From: Clostridia bacterium
GTDB taxonomy: Bacteria; Bacillota; Clostridia; Oscillospirales; Butyricicoccaceae
Length of the DNA: 45,087 nt
Direction: 5' to 3'
Assembly (NCBI GenBank): GCA_017394205.1
Contig: JAFOPS010000103.1
Span: 1 to 45,087, forward strand
The position numbers and the translations under genes are program-made. Positions 16,610-24,807 of this stretch are shown in pieces. The notes beneath the pieces were generated by a model. That model ran no database searches. It saw nothing but the letters and a program-made list of their open reading frames with translations, and was not told the DNA's origin. Position 1 is the first letter of the stretch, and each line of letters opens with the position of its first letter.

Positions 16610-18577
16610 TTACTCGGCAGAAGGCGTTTCTTCCTCGGGCTCCTCTTCCACAGGCTCCTCAGCGGGAGCGGCCTGCGGCTCGAGCAGAGCGCGGATGGAG
16701 AGAGAGATCTTCTGCTTTTCTTCGTCGATGCCGATGATCTTGGCGTCGACCTGCTGGCCGATCTGCAGTACCTCTTCGGGCTTGCCGATGCGGCGGTCAG
16801 CGATCTGCGAAATGTGAATCAGTCCGTCAACACCGGGCAGAACCTCAGCGAAAGCGCCGAAGGGCATGAACTTCACGATCTTCACGCTGGCAACGTCGCC
16901 CACGTGATAGGTATTGATAAACTTGGTCCAGGGGTTGTCTTCCGCCTTGCGGTAGCCGAGAGAGATCTTCCTCTTCTCGGGATCCAGCGCGATGACGTAA
17001 ACTTCCACTTCCTGGCCAATCTCCAGAACGTCGGAAGGATGCTTGACGCGATTCCAAGCCAGTTCAGAGATATGAACCATGCCGTCGACACCGCCGATAT
17101 CCACAAAAGCGCCGTAAGTCGTAAAGGACTTCACAACACCGTGATACTTCTTGCCGACCTCGATGGTCTCCCAAATCTTGGCCTGAGCTTCCTTGCGTGC
17201 CTCGTTGGCCAGAGCCTTGATGGAGCCGACGACGCGCTTGCGCTGGGTGTTGACTTCCATGATGCGGAGCTTTTGGGTGGTCTTCATCAGAGGATCAAAG
17301 GAAGCCTCGCGGGGCAGGCCGGTCTGGCTGGCGGGAATGAAAACGCGGATGCCCTTGACCAGAGCGACGACGCCGCCCTTGTTCTGGTCGATGATCACGC
17401 CCTCCATAGGCTCCTTGCTCTCAACGGCAGCCTCAAGAACCTCCCAGTTCTTGACGGCATCCAGACGCTTCTTGGAAAGGCTGATCCAGCCTTCCACGTC
17501 GTTGACACGAATGACAGTGGCTTCGATCTCATCGCCTACATGGATATTGTCGGCAACCACAAAATTGGGGTCGTCAGACAACTGGTCAAAATCGATATAG
17601 CCGGCCTGCTTGACGCCCAGATCAACGGTAATATCAGTCGCGTTGATGGCAGTAACGACACCGGTCACCTTTTCTCCTGTATGTAAAGTTTTGAGAGATT
17701 GCTCCAGAAGTTCCTCGAAGCTTTCTGCGCTGTTGGTCTTGATTTCATCAGTCATTGTCCAATATACCTCCTTAATGATTCGATCCGGCGTTGAAGCGCC
17801 AGCGGTGACGAATCCCTGTGCAGATTCCTTCAAAACAGAGCGGTCAAGCTCGCTGACGTCCTGAATGAATTGCGTCTGCACACAGCGCTCCCGACACAAC
17901 GCATAGAGATTGCGGGAATTGCTGCTGGAAGGGTCGCCGATCACGACTGCAAAATCGGATCGCTCGGCCAGAAACTGCGCCTCTGACTGACGTAATTCCG
18001 TAGCCTTACATATTGTATCAAATATCCGGGGCAATTTACAAGTGTTTTTTACGATATTTACAAACTTTACACAATTTTCTTTTTGAAAAGTGGTCTGACA
18101 GACCACAGAAACGGGACGATCGGCAATTTTTTGAAGATTCTCCCGCAATTCGTCCTCATTTTCCACCACGACAGCCTCGCTGCATCGGGCCGCGATCCCG
18201 TCGACCTCGGGATGGCCGCGCTTTCCGAAAATCAAAACGGTCCTCCCCTCCCCGCTCTCGTTTGTGACGATCCGATGGATCTTCGCCACATACGGGCAGG
18301 TCGCGTCAAGAATCACGCAGTTTTTTTCGAGAAGAGACCGGAGGACGTCCGGAGTAACGCCGTGGGCGCGAATGATAACAGTCGCCCCCGCAGGGATCTC
18401 TTCCGGTCGTTCCGCCGTAACGACGCCATGCTCCGCCAGCTCTGCAATCACGTGCCGGTTGTGGATCAGCGGCCCCGCTGCATAAATGGGGCGCTCGGGC
18501 GACGCATTTTCCATGGCCATCTGGATCGCCCGGCGAACGCCGAAGCAGTAGCCCGCGTGCTTTGCCAAAATGATCAT
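16610..18577 (-). CDS. ispH-rpsA: Bifunctional IspH (HMBPP reductase) / ribosomal protein S1
   Basis: A 655-residue fusion known from Clostridia. Residues 1-275 are IspH, the last enzyme of the MEP isoprenoid pathway, with the 4Fe-4S cysteines C11, C94 and C190, the H122/E124 pair in GKRGHPEVDG and the SSSNSRNL diphosphate loop. Residues 290-630 hold four S1 RNA-binding domains, the last two being the most typical (GVVKSFTTYGAFVDIGG and VKIVKFMPFGAFAEV), followed by an acidic Glu/Pro-rich tail. The start at ATG 18577 overlaps the plsC stop as ATGA. An internal ATG at 17755 with AAGGAGG upstream could yield a separate 381-residue S1 protein. It is the last gene of the long minus-strand operon. 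Confidence 0.95.
   Translation of the reverse strand: MIILAKHAGYCFGVRRAIQMAMENASPERPIYAAGPLIHNRHVIAELAEHGVVTAERPEEIPAGATVIIRAHGVTPDVLRSLLEKNCVILDATCPYVAKIHRIVTNESGEGRTVLIFGKRGHPEVDGIAARCSEAVVVENEDELRENLQKIADRPVSVVCQTTFQKENCVKFVNIVKNTCKLPRIFDTICKATELRQSEAQFLAERSDFAVVIGDPSSSNSRNLYALCRERCVQTQFIQDVSELDRSVLKESAQGFVTAGASTPDRIIKEVYWTMTDEIKTNSAESFEELLEQSLKTLHTGEKVTGVVTAINATDITVDLGVKQAGYIDFDQLSDDPNFVVADNIHVGDEIEATVIRVNDVEGWISLSKKRLDAVKNWEVLEAAVESKEPMEGVIIDQNKGGVVALVKGIRVFIPASQTGLPREASFDPLMKTTQKLRIMEVNTQRKRVVGSIKALANEARKEAQAKIWETIEVGKKYHGVVKSFTTYGAFVDIGGVDGMVHISELAWNRVKHPSDVLEIGQEVEVYVIALDPEKRKISLGYRKAEDNPWTKFINTYHVGDVASVKIVKFMPFGAFAEVLPGVDGLIHISQIADRRIGKPEEVLQIGQQVDAKIIGIDEEKQKISLSIRALLEPQAAPAEEPVEEEPEEETPSAE
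17753..17773 (-). promoter_or_regulatory. Internal ribosome site for separate S1 protein
   Basis: On the minus strand AAGGAGG (17773-17767) precedes an in-frame ATG (17755-17753) by 11 bases. The ATG is codon 275, exactly at the IspH/S1 junction and opening MTDEIKTN, a natural S1-type N-terminus. Confidence 0.6.
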
Positions 18578-19182
18578 TTCGTCAGCACCCCGTTCTTCAA
18601 AGAATAGATCCTGCGCATCAGCTCGGCCGATACGGCGGAATATTCGTCGGCAGTAGGCTTTTGCGCACAATAGGAAGGGAAAAACGGCTGCCCGATCCGC
18701 ACGGTATTATTTCGAAACAGCTTGGCTCCTTCCGGGATATAGACCGGGACCAGCGGAACGCCGGCCCGATGGGAAAAGAGCACCGCGCCGTTTTTGACCT
18801 CGACAGGCAGCCCGGTCCGCCGGCTCTTTCCGTTCCTTACACGAGTTCCTTCGGGGAAAATCAGCAGCTTTCTTCCCTTTTTCAAAACAGAAAATGCCGT
18901 TTTGATGGCGCCGACGTCATGCTGACCGCGTTTGACCGGGAAAGCGTGAAGCCATCGGATCACATGACGCAAAACCGGAATATGAAACAGCTCGTCCTTG
19001 GCGATAAAGCCGTAGTCCCCTTTCGGTCCGTTTGCAAGGACAAGAAAGATCGCGTCGCTGTTGGTGCTGTGATTGCTGCACACCACCGCCGCACCCTGCG
19101 GAAGATGCTCTTTCCCTTCTATACGTACCCGGTAAAAGGGAAACATAAGCACCCGAACGATCCAGTAAAACGCCTTAAACAT
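18574..19182 (-). CDS. plsC: 1-acyl-sn-glycerol-3-phosphate acyltransferase
   Basis: A 202-residue membrane-associated enzyme of phospholipid synthesis that acylates lysophosphatidic acid. It has an N-terminal hydrophobic stretch, the catalytic NHSTNSD (Hx4D) motif near residue 36, and the substrate motif FPEGTR near 109. The start at 19182 is placed by AAGGAG 7 bases upstream and overlaps the cmk end by 8 bases; a longer frame to 19230 runs inside cmk. Its stop overlaps the ispH-rpsA start. The cmk-plsC-ispH order is common in Clostridia. Confidence 0.93.
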   Translation of the reverse strand: MFKAFYWIVRVLMFPFYRVRIEGKEHLPQGAAVVCSNHSTNSDAIFLVLANGPKGDYGFIAKDELFHIPVLRHVIRWLHAFPVKRGQHDVGAIKTAFSVLKKGRKLLIFPEGTRVRNGKSRRTGLPVEVKNGAVLFSHRAGVPLVPVYIPEGAKLFRNNTVRIGQPFFPSYCAQKPTADEYSAVSAELMRRIYSLKNGVLTK

Positions 19183-19849
19183 CCAGCCGCTCCTTGACCA
19201 GGCGGCGCACCATGGCGATGGAGGTTTCAAGATCCCATTCGGTGGTATCCACGATCACCGCGTCGTCAGCCGCCTTCAGCGGGGCCGCTTCTCTGGAAGA
19301 ATCCTGCCGATCTCGCAGCTTCAGGGCCTCCAGGACTTCCTCATAAGTCACATCAAGGCCCTTTGCCTTCTGCTCCAGAAAGCGCCGTCTGGCGCGCGCT
19401 TCGCTGCTGGCGGTCAAAAAAATTTTCAGATCCGCATCGGGCAGGACGACCGTTCCGATGTCTCGGCCGTCCATGATCACGTTGCTGCTCTTTGCAAACG
19501 CCCGCTGCTGTTCCAACAAAAAGGTACGTACCGCCGGAATGGCAGACACGTCGCTGGCATAGATGGACGCCTCCTCGGTGCGGATCTTGTCAGAAACATC
19601 TTCCCCGTTCAAAAACATGTGCTGTGCGCCGTCGATAAAGCGGATCTCCAACGTGATATACGGTAAAAGGGATATCACTCCCTGGACGTTCTTTCCGCTT
19701 ACGCGGTTTCGGGCTGCAAACAAACCGATGGTACGGTACATGGCGCCGGTATCAATGTAAATAAAAGAGAGCTGCTTGGCCAGTTCTTTGGCAATGGTGC
19801 TTTTTCCGGCGCCCCCCGGCCCGTCGATGGCGATTGCATGGTGGATCAT
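19175..19849 (-). CDS. cmk: Cytidylate kinase
   Basis: A 224-residue CMP/dCMP kinase. The P-loop GPGGAGKST is at about 10-18, FIYIDTGAMYRTIGL follows, and the CMP-binding and lid regions VIMDGRDIGTVVLPDADLK and LRDRQDSSREAAPL are intact. It starts at ATG 19849 overlapping the upstream flavoprotein stop as ATGA, and overlaps plsC by 8 bases, so the three are translationally coupled. Confidence 0.96.
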   Translation of the reverse strand: MIHHAIAIDGPGGAGKSTIAKELAKQLSFIYIDTGAMYRTIGLFAARNRVSGKNVQGVISLLPYITLEIRFIDGAQHMFLNGEDVSDKIRTEEASIYASDVSAIPAVRTFLLEQQRAFAKSSNVIMDGRDIGTVVLPDADLKIFLTASSEARARRRFLEQKAKGLDVTYEEVLEALKLRDRQDSSREAAPLKAADDAVIVDTTEWDLETSIAMVRRLVKERLDV

Positions 19850-21087
19850 ACTTCTTCTCCTTTCGCGGCGGCCTGTCCTGCACAGAACCCCGTAGACCAG
19901 GCGATCTGCAGGTTAAACCCGCCGGTATATGCGTCAACATCCAGGATCTCCCCGGCCAAATAAAGATTTTCAGCCTTTTTCGAGCGCATGGTTTTGGGAT
20001 CGACCTCTTTTACCGATACGCCGCCCGAGGTGACAATGGCCTCATCCCATGAAGCAAATTCCGTTAACGTGAGCGGGAACGCCTTCAGCAGGCGGCAAAG
20101 GCGCTCACGCTGCGCTCTGGTGACGGAATTGACCTTTTGCGTGCCGTCTATGCCGGACAATTCCACCGCCACGGGAATGAGCTTTGCAGGAAGCAGCCCG
20201 GAGAGCGAATTGGAAAAATCCCGATTCTGTGTCTGGGAAAAGTCCCGCAGCAGACGCTTGTCCAGTGTATCCGCATCCAGTGCCGGTTTCAAATCGATCT
20301 CGGCCTGATACGGAAATGTATGCTTCCCCGATGACAGGTGTGCAGAGGCACTGAGCACCAACGGGCCGGAAACGCCGCGCTCGGTGAACAGCATCTCGCC
20401 AAAGTCGGAAAACACCGTTTTCCCGTCTTTTTTTACGGTAAAGGTCACGTTTCGCAGCGAAAGCCCCTCCATCCTCGCTGGGATATCCCCTTCTGCGATC
20501 AGCGGCACCAGTGACGGCTTGACCCGCGTGACAGTGTGCCCCGCCGACCGGGCAAGCCGATAGCCGCTTCCGTCGGAGCCGGTACGCGGATAGGATCTGC
20601 CGCCCGCGGCAAGGATAAATGCGTCGGCGGTGAGCTTTCGTCCGTCTTGAAGCAGGACGGCCGTGATCTGGCCCTCCGAAACAAGGAACTCCTGCGCAAA
20701 GCCCTGTATGACTTTGACGCCAAGGCGGTGCATCTGTGTGCGAAGCGCGCCTGAGATATCTTTCGCCCGGTCGGATTCCGGGAACACCCGATTTCCCCGT
20801 TCGGTTTTGAGCGGGATGCCCAAGGAGTTGAAATAGGCCATCACATCCTGCGGACCCATTGCGGCAAAAGCACTGTAAAGGAATTTGCCATTTGTAACGA
20901 TATTGCTCATCAGTTCTTCCCGTGAGCAATGATTGGTCAAATTGCAGCGGCCCTTTCCCGTAATATTCAGCTTTACGCCGCAAAAGGCGTTCCGCTCCAA
21001 CAAGGCAACGGCAGCACCTGCAGATGCTGCCGTACACGCGGCCATCATACCGGCCGGACCGCCGCCGATGACGATGATTTGTTTCAT
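19846..21087 (-). CDS. NAD(P)/FAD-dependent oxidoreductase, HI0933/YhiN family
   Basis: A 413-residue flavoprotein with an N-terminal dinucleotide-binding motif GGGPAGMMAA, the family-defining VKLNITGKGRCNLTN near 38-52, ADAFILAAGGRSYPRTGSDG in the middle and a second FAD contact GEILDVDAYTGGFNLQIA at the C-terminus. The substrate of this family is not settled. It sits directly before cmk with a 4-base overlap, an arrangement seen in many Firmicutes, and overlaps the upstream regulator by 4 bases as well. Confidence 0.92.
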   Translation of the reverse strand: MKQIIVIGGGPAGMMAACTAASAGAAVALLERNAFCGVKLNITGKGRCNLTNHCSREELMSNIVTNGKFLYSAFAAMGPQDVMAYFNSLGIPLKTERGNRVFPESDRAKDISGALRTQMHRLGVKVIQGFAQEFLVSEGQITAVLLQDGRKLTADAFILAAGGRSYPRTGSDGSGYRLARSAGHTVTRVKPSLVPLIAEGDIPARMEGLSLRNVTFTVKKDGKTVFSDFGEMLFTERGVSGPLVLSASAHLSSGKHTFPYQAEIDLKPALDADTLDKRLLRDFSQTQNRDFSNSLSGLLPAKLIPVAVELSGIDGTQKVNSVTRAQRERLCRLLKAFPLTLTEFASWDEAIVTSGGVSVKEVDPKTMRSKKAENLYLAGEILDVDAYTGGFNLQIAWSTGFCAGQAAAKGEEV

Positions 21088-21935
21088 GGATTCCGCTCCT
21101 TTGCGCGGTATTGACCGGCGGAAGCAAAGGCCGCCATCTTCTTCCGGGCCTTTTCATCATTGCGCGCCAAAAGAGAAACGATCATACTGCACAGCGAGAT
21201 CAGCGGCGCCATACTGCCGCCCAGACCGTAATCCCCGCACTCTGCGATCAGACTGATATCCGCATCCTGCGCTGCTGCGGAATCGTGACTCTCGGTGATC
21301 GTCGCCGTGCATGCTTCCCGCTCGCGGGCAAACGCCAGAAGATCCAAGGTCATCTGCTGATGCTCCGGGAAGGAAAAGCAAAGCAGCAGATCGCCCGGAG
21401 CCATGCCGGATGCACCGCTCAGGGGATCGATCCCCAGCATATTCAGGCAGCAGATATTAGGCAGAAGCACGCGAAGATAAGCCGCAAGATAAGAGGCCGC
21501 AGGTGCGGTATACTGTTGTCCGTAGAGATAAACCTTTCCGGCAAGCATCATGCGCGTACATAGATTGTTCAGCGCATCCAGCGGATTCAAGCTCAGATTC
21601 TTTTTGATGTTGAGCGCGTCGTGGGAAGCAATGCTGTTGAGCATATCCAGATCGGAGGACGAGTTCTCCTCTGCCAGTTCAAATCGTTCCAGCGTATTCA
21701 GCCGATATTTCAGTTCAAGCTGCAGCGCGCTCTGGAAATCACCGTAGCCCTTATAGCCCAGCGCGGAAGCAAACCGGATCACGGTGGACTGGCTGACGCC
21801 GGTGACCGACGCCAGATCAAAGGAACTCATAAAGGCCGCCTTGTCGCAATGCTCCGTGACGAACCGCGCCAAAAGATGCTGGCCCTTTGTAAATGTGCCG
21901 GCATTTTCTGTGATCGCCTCGTTGATCCGTTTCAT
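21084..21935 (-). CDS. MurR/RpiR-family transcriptional regulator
   Basis: A 283-residue regulator: an N-terminal RpiR helix-turn-helix (about 1-77) with the recognition helix VTGVSQSTVIRFASALGYKGY, a short linker and a SIS domain (about 110-260), which binds phosphosugars in relatives. The usual SIS phosphate loop is poorly conserved here (GQQYTAPAASYLAAYL), so the ligand may differ. It is embedded in a housekeeping operon rather than beside sugar genes. GGAGGGGAAG supports the start at 21935. Confidence 0.85.
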   Translation of the reverse strand: MKRINEAITENAGTFTKGQHLLARFVTEHCDKAAFMSSFDLASVTGVSQSTVIRFASALGYKGYGDFQSALQLELKYRLNTLERFELAEENSSSDLDMLNSIASHDALNIKKNLSLNPLDALNNLCTRMMLAGKVYLYGQQYTAPAASYLAAYLRVLLPNICCLNMLGIDPLSGASGMAPGDLLLCFSFPEHQQMTLDLLAFAREREACTATITESHDSAAAQDADISLIAECGDYGLGGSMAPLISLCSMIVSLLARNDEKARKKMAAFASAGQYRAKERNP

Positions 21936-21958
21936 ATCTTCCCCTCCGTTCGCTCAAA

Positions 21959-22675
21959 TCATAAAGATCGGAGATATTCGATCTCGTCTTTTGTTAAAAA
22001 GCGCCATGTTCCGGTTGGCAAGTCGCTTAGCTTTACATCTCCTTCTGCCACTCGCTTCAAGGAGTTTACCGTGTAGCCGCACTTGGCACACATCCTCCGG
22101 ATCTGTCGATTCTTCCCCTGTCGGATCGCAATCGTCATAACATATCCGTTCTCAGTCTTTGCCAGCAGGCGGCACCGGGCGGGAAGCAGCCGTTCTCCCT
22201 CCAGCTCGATCTCGCCGGAAAGTGGGATCTCCGGCGAAGGCAGCCCCTCTTTGTCCGGCGTCAGCTTGACCAGATATTCTTTATAAACCTCATGAGAGGG
22301 ATGCATGAGATGATTCGCAAGCTCGCCGTCGTTGGTCAGAAGCAGAAGCCCTTCAGAATGCATATCCAGCCGTCCGACGGGATAAACACGCTGCGGTACG
22401 CCCTCCAGAAGATCCAGCACCGAAGGCCTCCCTGCTTCATCGGAAAGAGTCGTCACATAGCCGCGCGGCTTGTTCAGCATGATATAGCATTTTTCTGCAG
22501 GCGGCTCGATAAGGCACCCGTCAAACAAGATCTCATCGGTCTCCGGATCCGCCGTATCTCCGATAGATGCTGTAAGGCCATTCACCTTTACTCTTCCTGA
22601 TTTTATGTAACTTTCAGCTGCTCTTCTGGAACAAATCCCAGCAGCTGAAAGGATTTTTTGCAACCGTTCTTTCAA
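21959..22675 (-). CDS. rluB: 23S rRNA pseudouridine synthase, RluB-like
   Basis: A 238-residue RsuA/RluB-family enzyme. An N-terminal S4 RNA-binding domain (about 1-60, LQKILSAAGICSRRAAESYI) precedes the catalytic domain with Asp in VGRLDMHSEGLLLLTND and the C-terminal IRQGKNRQIRRMC. The start is TTG 22675, 6 bases after a full AAGGAGG, which makes it overlap the carboxypeptidase gene by 62 bases. The neighbourhood of scpA, scpB and a carboxypeptidase matches the B. subtilis rluB region. Confidence 0.92.
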   Translation of the reverse strand: MKERLQKILSAAGICSRRAAESYIKSGRVKVNGLTASIGDTADPETDEILFDGCLIEPPAEKCYIMLNKPRGYVTTLSDEAGRPSVLDLLEGVPQRVYPVGRLDMHSEGLLLLTNDGELANHLMHPSHEVYKEYLVKLTPDKEGLPSPEIPLSGEIELEGERLLPARCRLLAKTENGYVMTIAIRQGKNRQIRRMCAKCGYTVNSLKRVAEGDVKLSDLPTGTWRFLTKDEIEYLRSL

Positions 22676-23774
22676 GAGTCAGCCTCCTTAAGAAAATGCG
22701 GATCCGTGTCAGAAAATCTGGTTTTTCGGCAATGCTTTCGCCAATGGATTCCGCAAAATAAGCCGGAGTTTCAAACAAAACCCTTCCGTCCAGCCATACT
22801 TGAAGGGTTCCGTAACGCTGTCCGGCCTCAATCGGCGCATAGCAAAACCGCGGGCCGGACAAAACGATCCGCAAATGCTCGTATTCCTCCGTCTGCAAAA
22901 GAACGGAAAAGCTCTCGTTGCAGTATACCCTCACCTGAGAACGCAGGCTGCCCGTCAGCGGGACACTCCCGCATTCTCCCGCGCCCACCGGATCATATTC
23001 CCGATATTGTCCGAATCCAAACCGGTAAAGCGCGGCATGGTCAGCCCAGTCATTCGGGTCATCCAGCGTAACGGCGATCAGCATTCGCCCGTTTTCCGCT
23101 TTTGCGGAAACAAGACATCGGCCGCTTGACTTCGTAAAGCCCGTCTTGACGCCGCAGGCGCCCAGATCCTTCAGCAGACGATTATGGTTTTCCATAACGC
23201 GTCCGGCCGCCGTAACAGATTGCGTTGCGGCAATCCGTGCAAATTGCGGCTGATCCATGGCAAATGCCGCCAGCTTTGCAAGATCCAGCGCCGTGCTGTA
23301 ATGCGTCGCGCTGTCAAGGCCGCTGGCGTTGTCAAAATGGGTGTTCTCCAAGCCAAGCCCATCTGCGATCTCATTCATACGGGCAACAAAGCCCGCTTCG
23401 CCGGCAGGATGCAGGCCTGCAAGCGCGGTAGCCGCGTCGTTTCCGCTCTCGAGCATAAGCCCGTAAAGCAGATCGGACACCTGCATGGTTTCGCCCGGAC
23501 GAAGCTCCATGGAGGATCCCTCGATCCCGCACCACTCCGGCCGGATCGTTACGCTGCATGCAGGATCATACTGCTCAAGCGCCGCAACGGCGGTCATGAT
23601 CTTTGTCGTGCTGGCAATTCCTCTGGGAACGGAGGCATCCTTTTCAAACAAGACACTGCCCGTCAGCGGGTCGTAAAGCACAGCGCTTCCGGCACTTACG
23701 GAAAGCTCTTCGCAACGCGCCGAAAACGGAAGCACAAGAAAAAGAATCAGTCCGATCAGAACACCTTTTTTCAC
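22614..23774 (-). CDS. D-alanyl-D-alanine carboxypeptidase (penicillin-binding protein, S11 family)
   Basis: A 386-residue exported enzyme of the DacB/DacF type that trims stem peptides. It has a signal peptide (1-21), catalytic Ser55 and Lys58 in STTKIM, the SGN motif in LESGNDAATAL and KTG in CGVKTGFTKSSG. A C-terminal beta domain and an amphipathic basic tail follow. The start is taken at GTG 23774 (VKKGVLIG), 8 bases after AGG; GTG 23783 is an alternative. The ribosome site lies in a 9-base hairpin arm. The 3' end overlaps rluB by 62 bases, adding a polar tail unlike the usual amphipathic end. The location after gerW suggests a spore cortex role, but a vegetative role is equally possible. 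Confidence 0.9.
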   Translation of the reverse strand: MKKGVLIGLILFLVLPFSARCEELSVSAGSAVLYDPLTGSVLFEKDASVPRGIASTTKIMTAVAALEQYDPACSVTIRPEWCGIEGSSMELRPGETMQVSDLLYGLMLESGNDAATALAGLHPAGEAGFVARMNEIADGLGLENTHFDNASGLDSATHYSTALDLAKLAAFAMDQPQFARIAATQSVTAAGRVMENHNRLLKDLGACGVKTGFTKSSGRCLVSAKAENGRMLIAVTLDDPNDWADHAALYRFGFGQYREYDPVGAGECGSVPLTGSLRSQVRVYCNESFSVLLQTEEYEHLRIVLSGPRFCYAPIEAGQRYGTLQVWLDGRVLFETPAYFAESIGESIAEKPDFLTRIRIFLRRLTLERTVAKNPFSCWDLFQKSS

Positions 23775-23782
23775 AATGATCA

Positions 23783-23807
23783 CCTGCCCGTAAAGCATAC
23801 GGGCAGG
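23783..23807 (-). promoter_or_regulatory. Hairpin covering the carboxypeptidase ribosome site
   Basis: CCTGCCCGT (23783-23791) and ACGGGCAGG (23799-23807) are perfect complements around a 7-base loop. In the minus-strand RNA the 3' arm ACGGGCAGG contains the only plausible Shine-Dalgarno of the carboxypeptidase. No T-run follows, so it is not a normal terminator. Confidence 0.6.
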
Positions 23808-23824
23808 AAACCGTTTTTATGCGG

Positions 23825-24187
23825 TCAATAAACCGGCTCGTCCTTGGAAGAGCCTTTGGTAAAGCGATCGACAATGCCGGGGATCATATCCACAGCCTTG
23901 TCCAGCGTGGTGTTTGCGGGAGGCTCAACATAAAGCATACGGATATTGCCGTTGCTGATCACCACAAAGGCCAGCGGGACGATCGTAACACCGGCGCCGC
24001 TTCCCGCGCCGAATCGAATATTCGTGCCGTCGGTCCCGCCGGACGCAAAACCGAAAATGACCTTGGAAACAGGGATCAGGACCGTGCCGTCGGGCGTATT
24101 GATCGGCTGACCAACTACGGCGTTCACATCCACCATTTCCCGTAGCTTTTCCATCGTGGAATTCATTGCGTCATTGATGCTGCTCAT
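23825..24187 (-). CDS. ytfJ: GerW/YtfJ-family sporulation protein
   Basis: A 120-residue protein of the YtfJ (GerW) family, needed in Bacillus for germination with several nutrients. Characteristic stretches are VVGQPINTPDGTVLIPVSKV, a Gly-rich FGFASGGTD and GAGSGAGVTIVPLAFVVI. The start at ATG 24187 follows AAAGGTGG by 8 bases; a GTG at 24199 overlaps that site and is less likely. It overlaps the DUF2953 gene by 17 bases. This gene pair (DUF2953 then ytfJ) after scpB is a widespread clostridial arrangement. Confidence 0.92.
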   Translation of the reverse strand: MSSINDAMNSTMEKLREMVDVNAVVGQPINTPDGTVLIPVSKVIFGFASGGTDGTNIRFGAGSGAGVTIVPLAFVVISNGNIRMLYVEPPANTTLDKAVDMIPGIVDRFTKGSSKDEPVY

Positions 24188-24806
24188 CAGAGGTACCACC
24201 TTTCTCAGTATGCTTGACAGTTGATTTTCTTCGGATCTTCCAGTATTCGATCAGGATCAGCAGCCCGGCAAACAGCATACGCAGCGGACAGGCCGCCACA
24301 GTGACGTCAGCCAGAACACCGATCTCTTTGCGATCAAACGCGGCATCGACCCGGATATCGGTTTTCCGGATCCGCAGATTGCGCTGCAGAACAGGATAAA
24401 GCGCCGAAATACCGGCGGCGACACGTCCGTATGTCAAAGCGGCCGCTCCGGCATCCGCTCCGCCGACGTCGAGCCCCAGCTCCAGGCGGCGGATCACCAG
24501 CCGCCGCTTCATTTTTCCAAGGGCGTCCAGCGCAAGACGAACGTAAGAAAAAATCTCATCCAACGTAAGCTTCTTTTTCACTTTTGCAGGTTTTTCGGCT
24601 TTTTTCTTTGTTTTTGCTTTATCAGGCCTCTTTTTCGGCTTTTTTTCTTGCTTTCTGCCCGGGAGGATCTGAAGATCGACAGGGCCGAGCCCTGCCCGCA
24701 GCATCAGCGTCCCGTCGTAACGGGCGCGGACATGCGCCGGCAGCAGCAACAGGATCAGAAGCAACAGCAACAGACCCAGAAAAACAAAGCCGATGATTTT
24801 CAGCAA
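24171..24806 (-). CDS. DUF2953 membrane-anchored protein
   Basis: A 211-residue protein with an N-terminal membrane segment rich in Leu (about 4-24), a very Lys-rich low-complexity stretch (about 51-80) and a C-terminal DUF2953 region with YGRVAAGISALYPVL and DVTVAACPLRML, ending in a basic and polar tail. Its function is unknown; the gene accompanies ytfJ/gerW in spore formers, so a spore role is plausible. It starts at TTG 24806, 6 bases after GAGG and one base after the scpB stop. Confidence 0.8.
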   Translation of the reverse strand: MLKIIGFVFLGLLLLLLILLLLPAHVRARYDGTLMLRAGLGPVDLQILPGRKQEKKPKKRPDKAKTKKKAEKPAKVKKKLTLDEIFSYVRLALDALGKMKRRLVIRRLELGLDVGGADAGAAALTYGRVAAGISALYPVLQRNLRIRKTDIRVDAAFDRKEIGVLADVTVAACPLRMLFAGLLILIEYWKIRRKSTVKHTEKGGTSDEQHQ

Positions 24807-24807
24807 T

